A program made the position numbers and the translations under genes. DNA of 64,000 bases from Solitalea lacus (GTDB taxonomy: Bacteria > Bacteroidota > Bacteroidia > Sphingobacteriales > Sphingobacteriaceae): the NCBI RefSeq assembly GCF_022014595.1, contig NZ_CP091740.1:3150200-3214199 (forward strand). Direction: 5' to 3'. This document shows, piece after piece, positions 35,519 to 44,792 of the stretch (position 1 is its first letter; each line of letters starts with the position of its first letter). A model generated the notes under the pieces. That model saw nothing but the letters and a program-made list of their open reading frames with translations. It did no database searches and was not told where the DNA came from.

Positions 35519-36721
35519 ATGAGGCATATTTTAAAAATAATTATTGCACTATTATTGGTATCATGTAATAGTAAGAAGGATGAAAAAGCAAAAGAACAGG
35601 ATATGTATTACACTTGTTCAATGGACCCACAGGTCATTGAGCACAAGCCTGGAAAATGCCCTATCTGTAAAATGGATTTAACACCTGTTAAGAAAAGTGA
35701 AGGTGAAAAATCGGATGAGATAAAATTGAGCGAACAGCAAATTCAGTTGGGCAATATTAAATACGATACCCTTTTTAAGGGTACCATCGATGACAAGCTG
35801 GTGCTTACCGCAACGCTCAACTTTGATCAGGTCAATACAACTTCGGTTAGCTCGAGAGTAATGGGTAGAATCGAGAGACTATATTTTAAAAATCTCGGTG
35901 ATTATGTAAAGAAAGGGAGTCCGCTTTTTGACCTGTACAGTGAAGAACTTAGCAATGCACAGCAGGAATACATCCTGGCAATAGAACGAAAGAAAATTTT
36001 GGACAATACCGTTATTGACTTTAATCAGCTCATACAAAGCGCTAAGCACAAATTACAATTATGGGGTATGAACGAAGCACAGATAAATGAATTAGTCAAA
36101 AGTAAAAAAGCCCCCCCTGTCACAACTTTCTACAGCAAAGCTAGCGGCATTATTACCGAGTTTGCGGTAAAGGAAGGAGATTATATCAATGAAGGAGGGA
36201 CCGTATTTAAACTGGCAGATATTTCAACCCTTTGGGCAGAAGCTCAGGTGTACACCTATCAATTATCGGAGATTGCTAGGGCCAGTGAAGCCATTGTGCA
36301 AATACCGGATTTAAATAACAAAGAAATTCGTGGCAGAATAGAATTTATAAATCCTGAAATCAATCCGGATACGAGAATTAATCTTATTAGAGTTTCCATT
36401 CCCAATACCGAAAACCAGTTAAAACCAGGAATGCCGGCCTACGTTTTACTAAAAAGCCAGCTACGAAAATCATTAACATTGCCTATTGATGCGGTAATTA
36501 GAGATGGTAAAGGTGCTACTGTATGGGTAAAAACCGGTAATAATACCTTTAAAAGTAAAATGGTAGAAACAGGTTTAGAAACGGGAGACAGGATAGAGAT
36601 TAAATCGGGGTTGAAAGCCGGAGATGTGATAGTGATAACTGGCGCATATCTACTGCACAGCGAATATATTTTCAAAAAAGGAATCAACCCGATGGAAGGC
36701 CATGATATGAATAAAATGTAA
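35519..36721 (+). CDS. CusB-like periplasmic adaptor with heavy-metal-binding domain (second copy)
   Basis: 400 residues, lipoprotein signal (IIIALLLVSCNSKK). Heavy-metal-binding segment YTCSMDPQVIEHKPGKCPIC-KMDL (about 30-56), then the adaptor core (VMGRIERLYFKNLGDYVKKG; ISTLWAEAQVYTYQLSEIAR). It is distinct in sequence from the previous copy, so an old duplication. Two adaptors per pump may form a mixed ring, or one may serve another partner. Confidence 0.9.
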   Translation: MRHILKIIIALLLVSCNSKKDEKAKEQDMYYTCSMDPQVIEHKPGKCPICKMDLTPVKKSEGEKSDEIKLSEQQIQLGNIKYDTLFKGTIDDKLVLTATLNFDQVNTTSVSSRVMGRIERLYFKNLGDYVKKGSPLFDLYSEELSNAQQEYILAIERKKILDNTVIDFNQLIQSAKHKLQLWGMNEAQINELVKSKKAPPVTTFYSKASGIITEFAVKEGDYINEGGTVFKLADISTLWAEAQVYTYQLSEIARASEAIVQIPDLNNKEIRGRIEFINPEINPDTRINLIRVSIPNTENQLKPGMPAYVLLKSQLRKSLTLPIDAVIRDGKGATVWVKTGNNTFKSKMVETGLETGDRIEIKSGLKAGDVIVITGAYLLHSEYIFKKGINPMEGHDMNKM

Positions 36722-36753
36722 TTTTAACAACTTGAAATAAGTAAACGATAAAT

Positions 36754-37314
36754 ATGAAAATCAAAATCTATATCGCCATGACTCTTGTAGCAGGAGTATT
36801 GGCCGCTTGTAATCAACAAACCAAAAAAGAAGAAAGTCATGAAGGTCACCAACACGCTAATCATGAAGGACACGACCATGATACAACCGCGCAAAATACT
36901 TCGCCTGCCGGACCAAGTTTTAACAGTGACGAACTAACCAATGTTTATGCACACTATACCCACCTGAAAAATAATTTAGTGGCTTCAAACGAGGCAGAAT
37001 CCAAAACAGCAGCTACAGCACTTAAAACTGCTACTGATGCCTTAAAAGATGCCGATCTGGTAAAAGCAGCATCAGTTACTGCATCAGCTAATGATTTAGA
37101 AGGAATCCGAGCATCGCTTAATGATTTGAGCAAGCAGCTTGAGCGTGTCATTAAAAGGGAAGGTTTAAAAAATGGAGAGGTTTACGTGGAGTTTTGTCCT
37201 ATGGCGAATAATGACAAAGGAGGTTTTTGGTTATCAAACAGCAAGGAAATTCAAAATCCTTACTACGGTGAGCAGATGATGAAATGCGGCCGTATTGAAG
37301 AAACATTGAAATAA
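36754..37314 (+). CDS. DUF3347-type lipoprotein, His-rich N-terminus
   Basis: 186 residues. Lipoprotein signal (MTLVAGVLAACNQQ), a His-rich stretch (SHEGHQHANHEGHDHD) and a DUF3347 helical domain (about 70-186: HYTHLKNNLVASNEAESKTA), ending with EFCPMANNDKGGFWLSNSKE and a conserved Cys (MMKCGRIEE). It is thought to bind Cu or Ag in the periplasm with the Cus pump. Last gene of the operon, before a terminator. Confidence 0.9.
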   Translation: MKIKIYIAMTLVAGVLAACNQQTKKEESHEGHQHANHEGHDHDTTAQNTSPAGPSFNSDELTNVYAHYTHLKNNLVASNEAESKTAATALKTATDALKDADLVKAASVTASANDLEGIRASLNDLSKQLERVIKREGLKNGEVYVEFCPMANNDKGGFWLSNSKEIQNPYYGEQMMKCGRIEETLK

Positions 37315-37328
37315 AAGTTTTTATAAAT

Positions 37329-37360
37329 GAAAGGCTGTTCCATTGGACAGCCTTTCATTT
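37329..37360 (+). terminator. Rho-independent terminator of the Cus operon
   Basis: GAAAGGCTGT (37329-37338), 8-base loop, ACAGCCTTTC (37347-37356), followed by ATTT. Confidence 0.85.
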
Positions 37361-37443
37361 ATTTATGAATTAATCATTTGTTTAAATCTTTTGATTAATT
37401 CAAAAAATCTGTGAACATTTGTATCATCCAGCTCTTAAATGTA

Positions 37444-38079
37444 ATGGGCAAACAAATACAGAAACCAGACCATTCAACGGAAGAAAAAATTAAAGCCGCA
37501 GCTCAAAAGCTGTTTACCCAAAAAGGTTATGCTGCCACCAAAACCCGCGATATTGCTACAGAAGCGGACATCAACCTGGCTCTGCTTAATTATTACTTCC
37601 GTAGTAAGGCAGCATTATTTGAGCTCATCATGGCCGATCATTTTCAACAATTTATTCAGGGTGCTGTTGCTGTTCTAAATCAAGAACAAACGTCATTTAA
37701 AGAGAAAATTGAACGCCTGATTAATTATTACATCGACATGCTGATTCGGCAGCCTGATATGCCATTATTTGTATTAAGTGAATTGAGAAACGGCCCGGAA
37801 AATTTGATCCTGAAAATGGGTATAAAAACACATATCAAAGAATCATTATTTCTGAAACAATTTAACCAAGCTAAACAGAATGGTGAAATTGCCAACATTC
37901 ATCACTTACACCTTTTATCTAATATGCTTGGATTAACTATCTTTCCTTTTATAGTGAATCCAATTATAAAAGACATAAACGATATTGATCAGCAAGAGTT
38001 TAATGCTTTTATGCTTGAAAGAAAGAAACTTATCCCACTGTGGATAGAAGCCATTTTAAAACCGCAAACTCAACAATAA
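37444..38079 (+). CDS. TetR-family regulator of the downstream exporter
   Basis: About 211 residues from the ATG at 37444 (MGKQIQKPDHSTEEKIKAAA); the frame is open 11 codons earlier. TetR HTH at about 15-60 (TRDIATEADINLALLNYYFR). The C-terminal half is a helical ligand-binding and dimerisation domain. It overlaps or adjoins the HlyD-type gene (38103), as in CecR/YbhG-type operons, so it probably represses the efflux operon until a hydrophobic compound binds. Confidence 0.9.
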   Translation: MGKQIQKPDHSTEEKIKAAAQKLFTQKGYAATKTRDIATEADINLALLNYYFRSKAALFELIMADHFQQFIQGAVAVLNQEQTSFKEKIERLINYYIDMLIRQPDMPLFVLSELRNGPENLILKMGIKTHIKESLFLKQFNQAKQNGEIANIHHLHLLSNMLGLTIFPFIVNPIIKDINDIDQQEFNAFMLERKKLIPLWIEAILKPQTQQ

Positions 38080-38102
38080 CCGGAAGTAATTCATCAACAT
38101 AC

Positions 38103-39038
38103 ATGAAAATCTCATCAATACTTGGATTTAGTTTAATAATACTGACATCATGCAACAGGGGTTCAAACGATTTTGATGCGTCCGGATCTTTTGAAGCAGT
38201 TGAAACCATTATTTCTGCTGAAGCAAGCGGAACCATCAAACAATTAAACCTTGAGGAAGGAAGTCAGCTGCAAGCCGGTCAAACCATTGGATATATTGAC
38301 AGCACTCAGCTTTATTTAAAGAAAAGGCAATTAGAAAGTCAGGCCAGGGCTGTTAATGCCAAATTGCCGGATATAGTTACACAAACCGCCGCCTACAAAC
38401 AGCAATTGGCTGTAACCGAAAGTCAGTTAAAAACGCAGTATCGGGAGCGCCAGCGCATTCAAAATTTGGTAAACGCCGAGGCGGTTCCTACCAAGCAGCT
38501 TGATGACGTCAATGCCCAAATTGATGTATTGGAAAAACAACTGAAAGTAATACGTGAGCAAGACGCCGCACAACATTCAATGCTTTCTACACAAACCAAG
38601 GGATTAAAGGGAGATGTAAATCCCATTTTAATTCAAATTGAGCAAGTAAATGATCAATTGGCAAAAAGCAAGATTATAAACCCCTTAACAGGTACCGTTT
38701 TGGTAAAATATGCCGAAGTAAACGAAATGGCTTCGCCCGGCAAGGCTCTTTATAAAATTGCAGACTTAACCTACCTTAATTTAAGGGCTTATATTACTGG
38801 GGATCAACTTTCTAAAGTTAAGTTAAACCAGAAAGTTAAAGTATTAACTGATGATGGTCCGGATAAATACAAAGAACACGAAGGGGTAATTATTTGGGTA
38901 AATGACAAAGCTGAGTTCACCCCAAAAACTATCCAAACCAAAGAAGAGCGCGCCAACTTGGTGTATGCAATAAAAATCCATGTAAAAAATGATGGAGCCT
39001 TAAAGATTGGAATGTACGGAGAGGTAAAATTTCAATAA
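38103..39038 (+). CDS. HlyD/YbhG-type membrane-fusion lipoprotein
   Basis: About 311 residues from the ATG at 38103, which gives a lipoprotein signal (MKISSILGFSLIILTSCNRG); an earlier in-frame start would lie in the tetR-like gene. It has a biotinyl/lipoyl-like half (GTIKQLNLEEGSQLQAGQTI), a long coiled-coil hairpin (about 60-200) and the second half domain (INPLTGTVLVKYAEVNEMAS). It is the periplasmic part of the ABC-2 exporter below. Confidence 0.92.
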   Translation: MKISSILGFSLIILTSCNRGSNDFDASGSFEAVETIISAEASGTIKQLNLEEGSQLQAGQTIGYIDSTQLYLKKRQLESQARAVNAKLPDIVTQTAAYKQQLAVTESQLKTQYRERQRIQNLVNAEAVPTKQLDDVNAQIDVLEKQLKVIREQDAAQHSMLSTQTKGLKGDVNPILIQIEQVNDQLAKSKIINPLTGTVLVKYAEVNEMASPGKALYKIADLTYLNLRAYITGDQLSKVKLNQKVKVLTDDGPDKYKEHEGVIIWVNDKAEFTPKTIQTKEERANLVYAIKIHVKNDGALKIGMYGEVKFQ

Positions 39039-39050
39039 TTCAATTAAACT

Positions 39051-39983
39051 ATGGTAACCCTTCAATGTTTAACCAAAACTTATAACAAAGGCAGCGTGTT
39101 AGCCGTTGACGGGGTTTCTTTTACCGTTAACCCAGGTGAACTTTTCGGGTTAATTGGGCCGGATGGGGCCGGGAAAACCAGCATTTTCAGAATGCTTACC
39201 ACTCTGCTTTTACCCGATAGTGGCTCAGCCACGGTGGATGGCTTTGAGATTGTCAAAGACTACAAATCCATCCGGAATAGAGTTGGTTATATGCCTGGAC
39301 GGTTTTCACTTTACCAAGATTTGAGTGTAGAGGAAAACCTAAACTTCTTTGCTACTATTTTTGGAACGACCATTGAAGAAAACTATGAACTAATTAAGGA
39401 TATCTACATTCAGCTTGAACCATTTAAAACCCGAAGAGCAGGCAAATTATCCGGCGGGATGAAGCAAAAATTAGCTTTATGCTGTGCTTTGATACATAAA
39501 CCTACTTTGCTTTTCTTAGATGAACCCACAACAGGTGTTGATGCTGTTTCTCGCAAGGAGTTTTGGGAAATGTTAAAACGTTTAAAAACGCAAGGCATTA
39601 CCATATTGGTTTCAACGCCGTATATGGATGAAGCTAATCTGTGCGATAGAATTGCCTTGATCCAATCCGGAAAAATTCTTTCAATAGACACTCCCCAAAA
39701 TATTGTAAAAGCGTATAAAGGAAACCTGTTTGCAATAAAATCTGATTCTATGTTTCATTTATTAACTCACCTGAGAAACTATGACCATACAGAAGCCTGC
39801 TTCGCTTTTGGAGAGTATATTCATATTTCATTTAAAGATGGAATAATTGATCCTAAACCTGCAGTTCTTGATTATTTAAGAAATTATGGTCATACGGAAA
39901 TTGATATAAAACTTATAAAACCGACTATTGAAGACTGTTTTATAAAACTAATGACCGGCTCCGTCGCTATGACAAAGGAATAA
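39051..39983 (+). CDS. ABC-2 exporter ATPase, first of two (YbhF-like, N-half type)
   Basis: 310 residues. Walker A GPDGAGKT, signature LSGGMKQK, Walker B LLFLDEPTTGVD. The H-loop reads ILVSTPYMDEA, where most ATPases have a His before YMDEA; here it is Pro. It has about 80 extra C-terminal residues. With the next gene it forms the equivalent of fused YbhF/RbbA-type ATPases. The signature is intact but the switch His is lost, complementary to its neighbour. Confidence 0.92.
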   Translation: MVTLQCLTKTYNKGSVLAVDGVSFTVNPGELFGLIGPDGAGKTSIFRMLTTLLLPDSGSATVDGFEIVKDYKSIRNRVGYMPGRFSLYQDLSVEENLNFFATIFGTTIEENYELIKDIYIQLEPFKTRRAGKLSGGMKQKLALCCALIHKPTLLFLDEPTTGVDAVSRKEFWEMLKRLKTQGITILVSTPYMDEANLCDRIALIQSGKILSIDTPQNIVKAYKGNLFAIKSDSMFHLLTHLRNYDHTEACFAFGEYIHISFKDGIIDPKPAVLDYLRNYGHTEIDIKLIKPTIEDCFIKLMTGSVAMTKE

Positions 39984-40007
39984 TCTTAACTCCAATAAAC
40001 TCCCAAT

Positions 40008-40745
40008 ATGCAACCCGTTATCAAGGCCAATAAGTTGAGTAAACGTTTCGGAGATTTCACTGCGGTGAATGAGATTTCGTTTGAAGTAACACCAGGAGAA
40101 ATTTTCGGATTCTTAGGAGCTAATGGTGCCGGAAAAACCACTGCTATGCGTATGCTTTGCGGGCTATCAATACCAACTTCGGGAGAGGCCAATGTTGCGG
40201 GCTTTGACGTTTACAAGCAAACTGAAAAAATTAAACAAAGCATCGGATATATGAGTCAGAAGTTCTCATTATATGAAGATCTTACCGTAATGGAAAATAT
40301 TCGTTTCTATGGTGGTATTTATGGTTTATCCGACCAAAACTTGAAAGACAAAAGCGAATCGTTGATTAATCGGTTGGGCTTACAAAATGAAACTCAAAAA
40401 CTAGTGGGATCATTACCATTGGGCTGGAAACAAAAGCTCTCATTTTCAGTTGCAGTGCTTCATCAACCTAAAATAGTCTTTCTTGACGAACCAACAGGTG
40501 GAGTTGATCCAGTAACTCGCCGTCAGTTTTGGGATTTGATTTATGAAGTAGCCGATCAGGGCATAACCGTTTTCGTAACCACACATTATATGGACGAAGC
40601 CGAATACTGCAACCGCGTTTCAATAATGGTGGATGGCCGAATCGAAGCTTTAGATACACCGATTGGTTTAAAGGAAAGTTTTTCAGCACAATCAATGGAC
40701 GAAGTGTTTTACGAATTGGCCAGAGGTGCGAAACGAAATGAATAA
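40008..40745 (+). CDS. ABC-2 exporter ATPase, second of two (YbhF-like, C-half type)
   Basis: 245 residues. Walker A GANGAGKT, Walker B IVFLDEPTGGVD, H-loop with the normal His (VFVTTHYMDEAEYC). The signature is degenerate: VGSLPLGWKQKLSF in place of LSGGxxQ. It therefore can supply a good Walker A/B and His side but a poor signature, the mirror image of the previous ATPase. Its C-terminal region overlaps the start of the permease gene by 8 bases. Confidence 0.92.
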   Translation: MQPVIKANKLSKRFGDFTAVNEISFEVTPGEIFGFLGANGAGKTTAMRMLCGLSIPTSGEANVAGFDVYKQTEKIKQSIGYMSQKFSLYEDLTVMENIRFYGGIYGLSDQNLKDKSESLINRLGLQNETQKLVGSLPLGWKQKLSFSVAVLHQPKIVFLDEPTGGVDPVTRRQFWDLIYEVADQGITVFVTTHYMDEAEYCNRVSIMVDGRIEALDTPIGLKESFSAQSMDEVFYELARGAKRNE

Positions 40746-41880
40746 AACAGGCAATTCTTCTAACATTAAAGGTATGAAACAGTTCTTCAGCTTTGTAAAA
40801 AAAGAATTTTACCATATTTGGCGAGATAGACGGACAATGTTTATCCTATTGGGAATGCCGATTGTCCAAATCGTCATCTTTGGTTTTGCTTTAACAAATG
40901 AAGTCAAAAACTCAAAAATTGCTGTATTAGACAATGCTAAAGATGAAACCAGCATTAGTTTAATTGACGAAATTAATGCGAGCAAGTATTTTGAAGTAGC
41001 TAAAAACCTTCATTCATACCATGATATTGAAAAAGCATTTCAATCAGGCACAATTAAAATGGCAGTTGTATTCCCTGATAGGTTCAGCGAAGATCTTCAT
41101 CATTTAAATCATGCTCAAATTCAATTGATAGCTGATGCGTCCGACCCTAACTTGGCAAATATTCTTACGAATTATGCATCTTCTATCATCCGCGATTATC
41201 AAAAAAAATTAAATCCTAACATTCATACCCCGTTTACCATTACCACTGAAATGCGCATGCTTTACAACCCTCAGCTAAAGGGTGCCTACAATTTTGTTCC
41301 CGGAGTAATGGCAATGGTACTTTTATTGGTTTGTACTATGATGACAGCTATAACCATTGTAAAAGAAAAGGAAACGGGAACCATGGAAATTATGCTTGTT
41401 TCGCCAATGAAGCCACTTATGGTAATTGTGGCAAAAGCCATCCCCTATCTCTTGCTGTCCATCATAAATATTATCAGCATTTTATGCTTAAGTGTATTTG
41501 TATTGGAGGTACCCATTAACGGAAGCATTGTTTTACTTGTTGCTGAAAGCATTCTATTTATACTGGTTTGTTTATCATTAGGATTATTAATTTCAAGCGC
41601 AGCCGATTCGCAGCAAACCGCGATGTTCATTTCTTTAGTAGCATTGTTCTTACCAACGGTAATGCTAAGTGGCTTTATGTTTCCGGTTGAAAACATGCCG
41701 GTTCCACTTCGTATAGTGTCAAACATAGTTCCTGCAAAATGGTACTACAGCATAGTAAAATCGGTTATGATTAAGGGCTTAGGGATTACTGCAATTTGGA
41801 AAGAAACGCTAATTCTTCTGGGTATGATGTTCTTTTTGATAACCTTAGCCATCAAAAAATTTAAAGTACGACTGGCATGA
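40738..41880 (+). CDS. ABC-2 type permease (YbhS/YhhJ-like), first of two
   Basis: About 380 residues from the ATG at 40738; GTG at 40726 is possible. ABC2_membrane fold: one N-terminal helix, a large periplasmic domain (about 45-190), then five more helices (YNFVPGVMAMVLLLVCTMMT, IVKEKETGTMEIMLVSPMKP and MLSGFMFPVENMPVPLRIVS are family landmarks). Start overlaps the ATPase gene and the stop overlaps the next permease (ATGA), so it is tightly coupled. Confidence 0.92.
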   Translation: MNKTGNSSNIKGMKQFFSFVKKEFYHIWRDRRTMFILLGMPIVQIVIFGFALTNEVKNSKIAVLDNAKDETSISLIDEINASKYFEVAKNLHSYHDIEKAFQSGTIKMAVVFPDRFSEDLHHLNHAQIQLIADASDPNLANILTNYASSIIRDYQKKLNPNIHTPFTITTEMRMLYNPQLKGAYNFVPGVMAMVLLLVCTMMTAITIVKEKETGTMEIMLVSPMKPLMVIVAKAIPYLLLSIINIISILCLSVFVLEVPINGSIVLLVAESILFILVCLSLGLLISSAADSQQTAMFISLVALFLPTVMLSGFMFPVENMPVPLRIVSNIVPAKWYYSIVKSVMIKGLGITAIWKETLILLGMMFFLITLAIKKFKVRLA

Positions 41881-42995
41881 GAACACTGAAGTTTTTACTT
41901 GAAAAAGAATTTAGGCAGATATTCCGAGATCCGTCCATTATCCGCATTATTTTTATCATGCCTGTAATTCAGTTGATGATATTGCCGTGGGCTGCTGATT
42001 ATGAAATAAAAGATATCAAACTAAGTGTTATTGACTTCGATCATTCTCCTTATTCACAAAAGTTGGTCAATAAAATCACTTCCTCCGGCTATTTTAAATT
42101 GATGGATTATTCTAAATCTTATCAATCGGCGCTAAACCAGGTTGAAAATGATCAAGCCGATTTGCTTTTGGAGATACCGGAGTCATTTGAAAAAAATCTA
42201 GTCAAAGAGAACGAATCCAAGGTTTTCATGGCCTTAAATGCCATTAACGGAGTAAAAGCTAATCTGGGAGGCTCTTACCTTAACAGTATTATAAGGGATT
42301 TCAATAACGAAATAAGACTGGAATGGGTACAACCCAAACGACTCAACGAACAGCCTACTATAGAGATAACATCCTCCAACTGGTTTAACCCGTTGTTGAA
42401 TTACAAGTACTTCATGGTTCCGGGTATATTGGTTATACTCCTCACCATGATTGGCTCTAATTTAACTGCTATTAATATTGTGCGTGAAAAAGAAATAGGC
42501 ACTATTGAGCAAATCAACGTTACGCCAATTAAAAAACATCATTTCTTATTAGGGAAATTGATTCCATTTTGGCTTTTAGGCATGCTTGTTCTCACATTAG
42601 GGCTGGGCATCTCCTGGTTGGTTTACGGAATCATTCCTTTGGGCAGCTATTTTACCATCTACATTTTTGCTGCAGTTTACCTTTTGTGCGTTTTAGGCTT
42701 AGGATTACTGATATCTACTTATGCTGGTACACAACAACAAGCCATGCTTATTTCTTTCTTCCTGATGATGGTTTTTATCCTTTTAGGAGGTTTGTACACT
42801 TCAATTGACTCTATGCCTCATTGGGCTCAAGTGATAACAAAATTCAATCCTGTAGCTTATTTTATCGACGTAATGCGAATGGTCGTTTTAAAAGGAAGTA
42901 GTATTAGAGATATCAGTTATCATTTTGGCATAATGATTCTATTTGCTTTGTTTTTTAATAGTTGGGCTATTTGGAACTATAGAAAAACATCATAG
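41877..42995 (+). CDS. ABC-2 type permease (YbhR-like), second of two
   Basis: 372 residues, same fold as the previous one (YKYFMVPGILVILLTMIGSN, EKEIGTIEQINVTPIKKHHF, LLGGLYTSIDSMPHWAQVIT). It forms a heterodimeric channel with it. Last gene of the exporter operon. From known YbhFSR/YhiI-like systems a role in export of cationic drugs or similar compounds is likely; the substrate is unproven. Confidence 0.92.
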   Translation: MRTLKFLLEKEFRQIFRDPSIIRIIFIMPVIQLMILPWAADYEIKDIKLSVIDFDHSPYSQKLVNKITSSGYFKLMDYSKSYQSALNQVENDQADLLLEIPESFEKNLVKENESKVFMALNAINGVKANLGGSYLNSIIRDFNNEIRLEWVQPKRLNEQPTIEITSSNWFNPLLNYKYFMVPGILVILLTMIGSNLTAINIVREKEIGTIEQINVTPIKKHHFLLGKLIPFWLLGMLVLTLGLGISWLVYGIIPLGSYFTIYIFAAVYLLCVLGLGLLISTYAGTQQQAMLISFFLMMVFILLGGLYTSIDSMPHWAQVITKFNPVAYFIDVMRMVVLKGSSIRDISYHFGIMILFALFFNSWAIWNYRKTS

Positions 42996-43044
42996 CTATT
43001 CATCCAAAGCAAAAATCTTTTTAAGCTTCAAGAAGGTTCTTGCT

Positions 43045-43293
43045 TTAAGTAGTACCATCCTTGTTCTTTTTTCCATTCATATAATAACTCAATGCCCCTG
43101 AAGGACATCGCTTAACCTGATCAATAATCTTCTGTGTATCAGCTCCTAAAATAGAAATCCATGGACGGCGTCTAGGATCAAATACCTGAGGCAATCCCTT
43201 AAAGCAAATACCTGAATGAATGCATTTTGCATTTTGCCATACTACGGTTACTTCTCCATTGGTATATTCTTTTTTTAAATTCTGCTTCTCCAT
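43045..43293 (-). CDS. YjdI-type divergent (4Fe-4S) ferredoxin-like protein
   Basis: 82 residues, Fer4_19 type. Cysteines occur in AKCIHSGICFKGLPQVFDP and KRCPSGALSYY, fitting a single cluster. It is usually paired with an OsmC-family or GNAT gene, as here (the OsmC gene is one base upstream on the same strand). Exact electron partner unknown. Confidence 0.88.
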   Translation of the reverse strand: MEKQNLKKEYTNGEVTVVWQNAKCIHSGICFKGLPQVFDPRRRPWISILGADTQKIIDQVKRCPSGALSYYMNGKKNKDGTT

Positions 43294-43294
43294 A

Positions 43295-43720
43295 TTAATA
43301 TTTTATTGAGGTATTAATATTGATTGGGTGTGTTAACAAATTATGAATCGGGCATGAATTGGCAATTGCTATCAAATGCTGAAGCTTGTCATAATCCACT
43401 TGCTTGCTTACCGAAACAAACCGTACAATATTAGTGGTTAAGTTACCATGATCGTTATTGTGCTCCAAACAAACCTGAACGTTTATTTCACCAACATCCC
43501 AGCTTTTATGCTGCACATACATTCTCAGGGTAATTGCTGTACATGTTGCCAAACTGCTCATTAAAAATTCTGCAGGGGCAGGACCCTGGTCTTTGCCTCC
43601 AACTTGCTCAGGCTCATCAGCAACTAATAAATGATTATTAATTTGAAGCATGGTTTTATAATTATCGTTACCAATAATAGCCGTAACCGTTTTTAACGCT
43701 TTGGCGATATTTTTCTCCAT
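43295..43720 (-). CDS. OsmC/Ohr-family peroxidase-like protein
   Basis: 141 residues. Two redox Cys are present: in SSLATCTAITLRMY and in ANSCPIHNLL, as needed for thiol-dependent hydroperoxide reduction. The N-terminal strand (GNDNYKTMLQINNHLLVADE) and GGKDQGPAPAEFLMSSLATC fit OsmC. It forms a two-gene unit with the ferredoxin-like gene. Confidence 0.92.
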   Translation of the reverse strand: MEKNIAKALKTVTAIIGNDNYKTMLQINNHLLVADEPEQVGGKDQGPAPAEFLMSSLATCTAITLRMYVQHKSWDVGEINVQVCLEHNNDHGNLTTNIVRFVSVSKQVDYDKLQHLIAIANSCPIHNLLTHPININTSIKY

Positions 43721-43777
43721 ATTTGTTAAGCCTCTATTATAAATTTAAGAGTTCTTCGTTATTTTTTTGTTAGCTTT

Positions 43778-44002
43778 TTGCTAACCCATCTAAAAAACGT
43801 ACGAAAAGTTATCTTTGATAGCAACCTGCTTAAAATCAAAACTGAAAAACTAAATATTCATTCACAGAAAGCTATTAAAAGTATTGGCGCGGTTTATGAT
43901 GAACATTTCGTCAAGAGATGTTCCTGGTCAGGAAGGGTTAGAAATACGGTTAATTTTAGAATTATCAATTCACACTGGCCGCAAATTAAAACATATCACT
44001 AA
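43778..44002 (+). pseudogene. C-terminal remnant of a GNAT acetyltransferase
   Basis: The frame ends in KTEKLNIHSQKAIKSIGAVY-DEHFVKRCSW then GRVRNTVNFRIINSHWPQIK. This is the end of an N-acetyltransferase (N-x-x-S-Q-K-A-I-x-x-I-G-A motif, then R-D-S-V-x-F-like and S-x-W-P). The acetyl-CoA binding core is missing; only about 60 residues remain. It lies directly before the amidotransferase gene. Confidence 0.6.
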
Positions 44003-44018
44003 TTAATGCTTTATCACT

Positions 44019-44720
44019 ATGAGGATTCACTATTTTCAGCACGTACCATTTGAAGGACTTGGTTTTATTGAAACCTGGATTAATGAAAAAGGATTTCAGC
44101 TTTCACATACCAAGTTTTTTGAGAACGAATTAATGCCTGATCTGAACGAAATTGATTGGCTAATTGTAATGGGTGGCCCAATGGGGGTTTATGACGAGGA
44201 ACAATATCCATGGTTAAAAGCTGAAAAAGAATTTATCCTACAAGCAATTAAAGCCGATAAAATTGTTCTAGGTATATGCCTCGGTGCGCAATTAATTGCT
44301 GAATCTCTGGGCGCTAAAGTTTACCCGAATAAGTTTAAGGAAATTGGATGGTTTCCGGTTGAGGTGTTTGAAGCCACACATAAATTCAATTTCCCCCAAA
44401 ATAGAATCACTGTTTTTCATTGGCATGGTGACACCTTTGATATGCCGGAAGGAGCAACATTAGCTGCAAGTTCACGTGCTTGTATTAATCAGGCTTTTCG
44501 TTTTAAGAAAAATGTTGTTGGTCTTCAGTTCCATTTAGAGACAACCAGTGAGTCACTTTATGCAATGATTGAAAACTGTGGAGACGAACTGATTTCAAAC
44601 GCATTTATTCAATCTGCAGCCCAAATAATAAATAATACTGACAACTATTTGGAACATAATCACAATGCAATGCGCTTAATTTTAAAATACCTTGAAGAAG
44701 TAAAGACTGTGGAGGTTTGA
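44019..44720 (+). CDS. Class I glutamine amidotransferase-like protein
   Basis: 233 residues. Nucleophile elbow GICLGAQLIAESLG (catalytic Cys), and the His/Glu dyad in VGLQFHLETT; the oxyanion area VMGGPMGVYDEEQ. This is the stand-alone GMP-synthase-like type (YfeJ/GAT1 group). Its acceptor enzyme is not identifiable. No close operon partners. Confidence 0.9.
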   Translation: MRIHYFQHVPFEGLGFIETWINEKGFQLSHTKFFENELMPDLNEIDWLIVMGGPMGVYDEEQYPWLKAEKEFILQAIKADKIVLGICLGAQLIAESLGAKVYPNKFKEIGWFPVEVFEATHKFNFPQNRITVFHWHGDTFDMPEGATLAASSRACINQAFRFKKNVVGLQFHLETTSESLYAMIENCGDELISNAFIQSAAQIINNTDNYLEHNHNAMRLILKYLEEVKTVEV

Positions 44721-44792
44721 CTAAATTACTGATAACCACCACACTTTTCAATCTTAAATAGTCAGCAATTTAGCAATGTTTCATTCCGGCTA

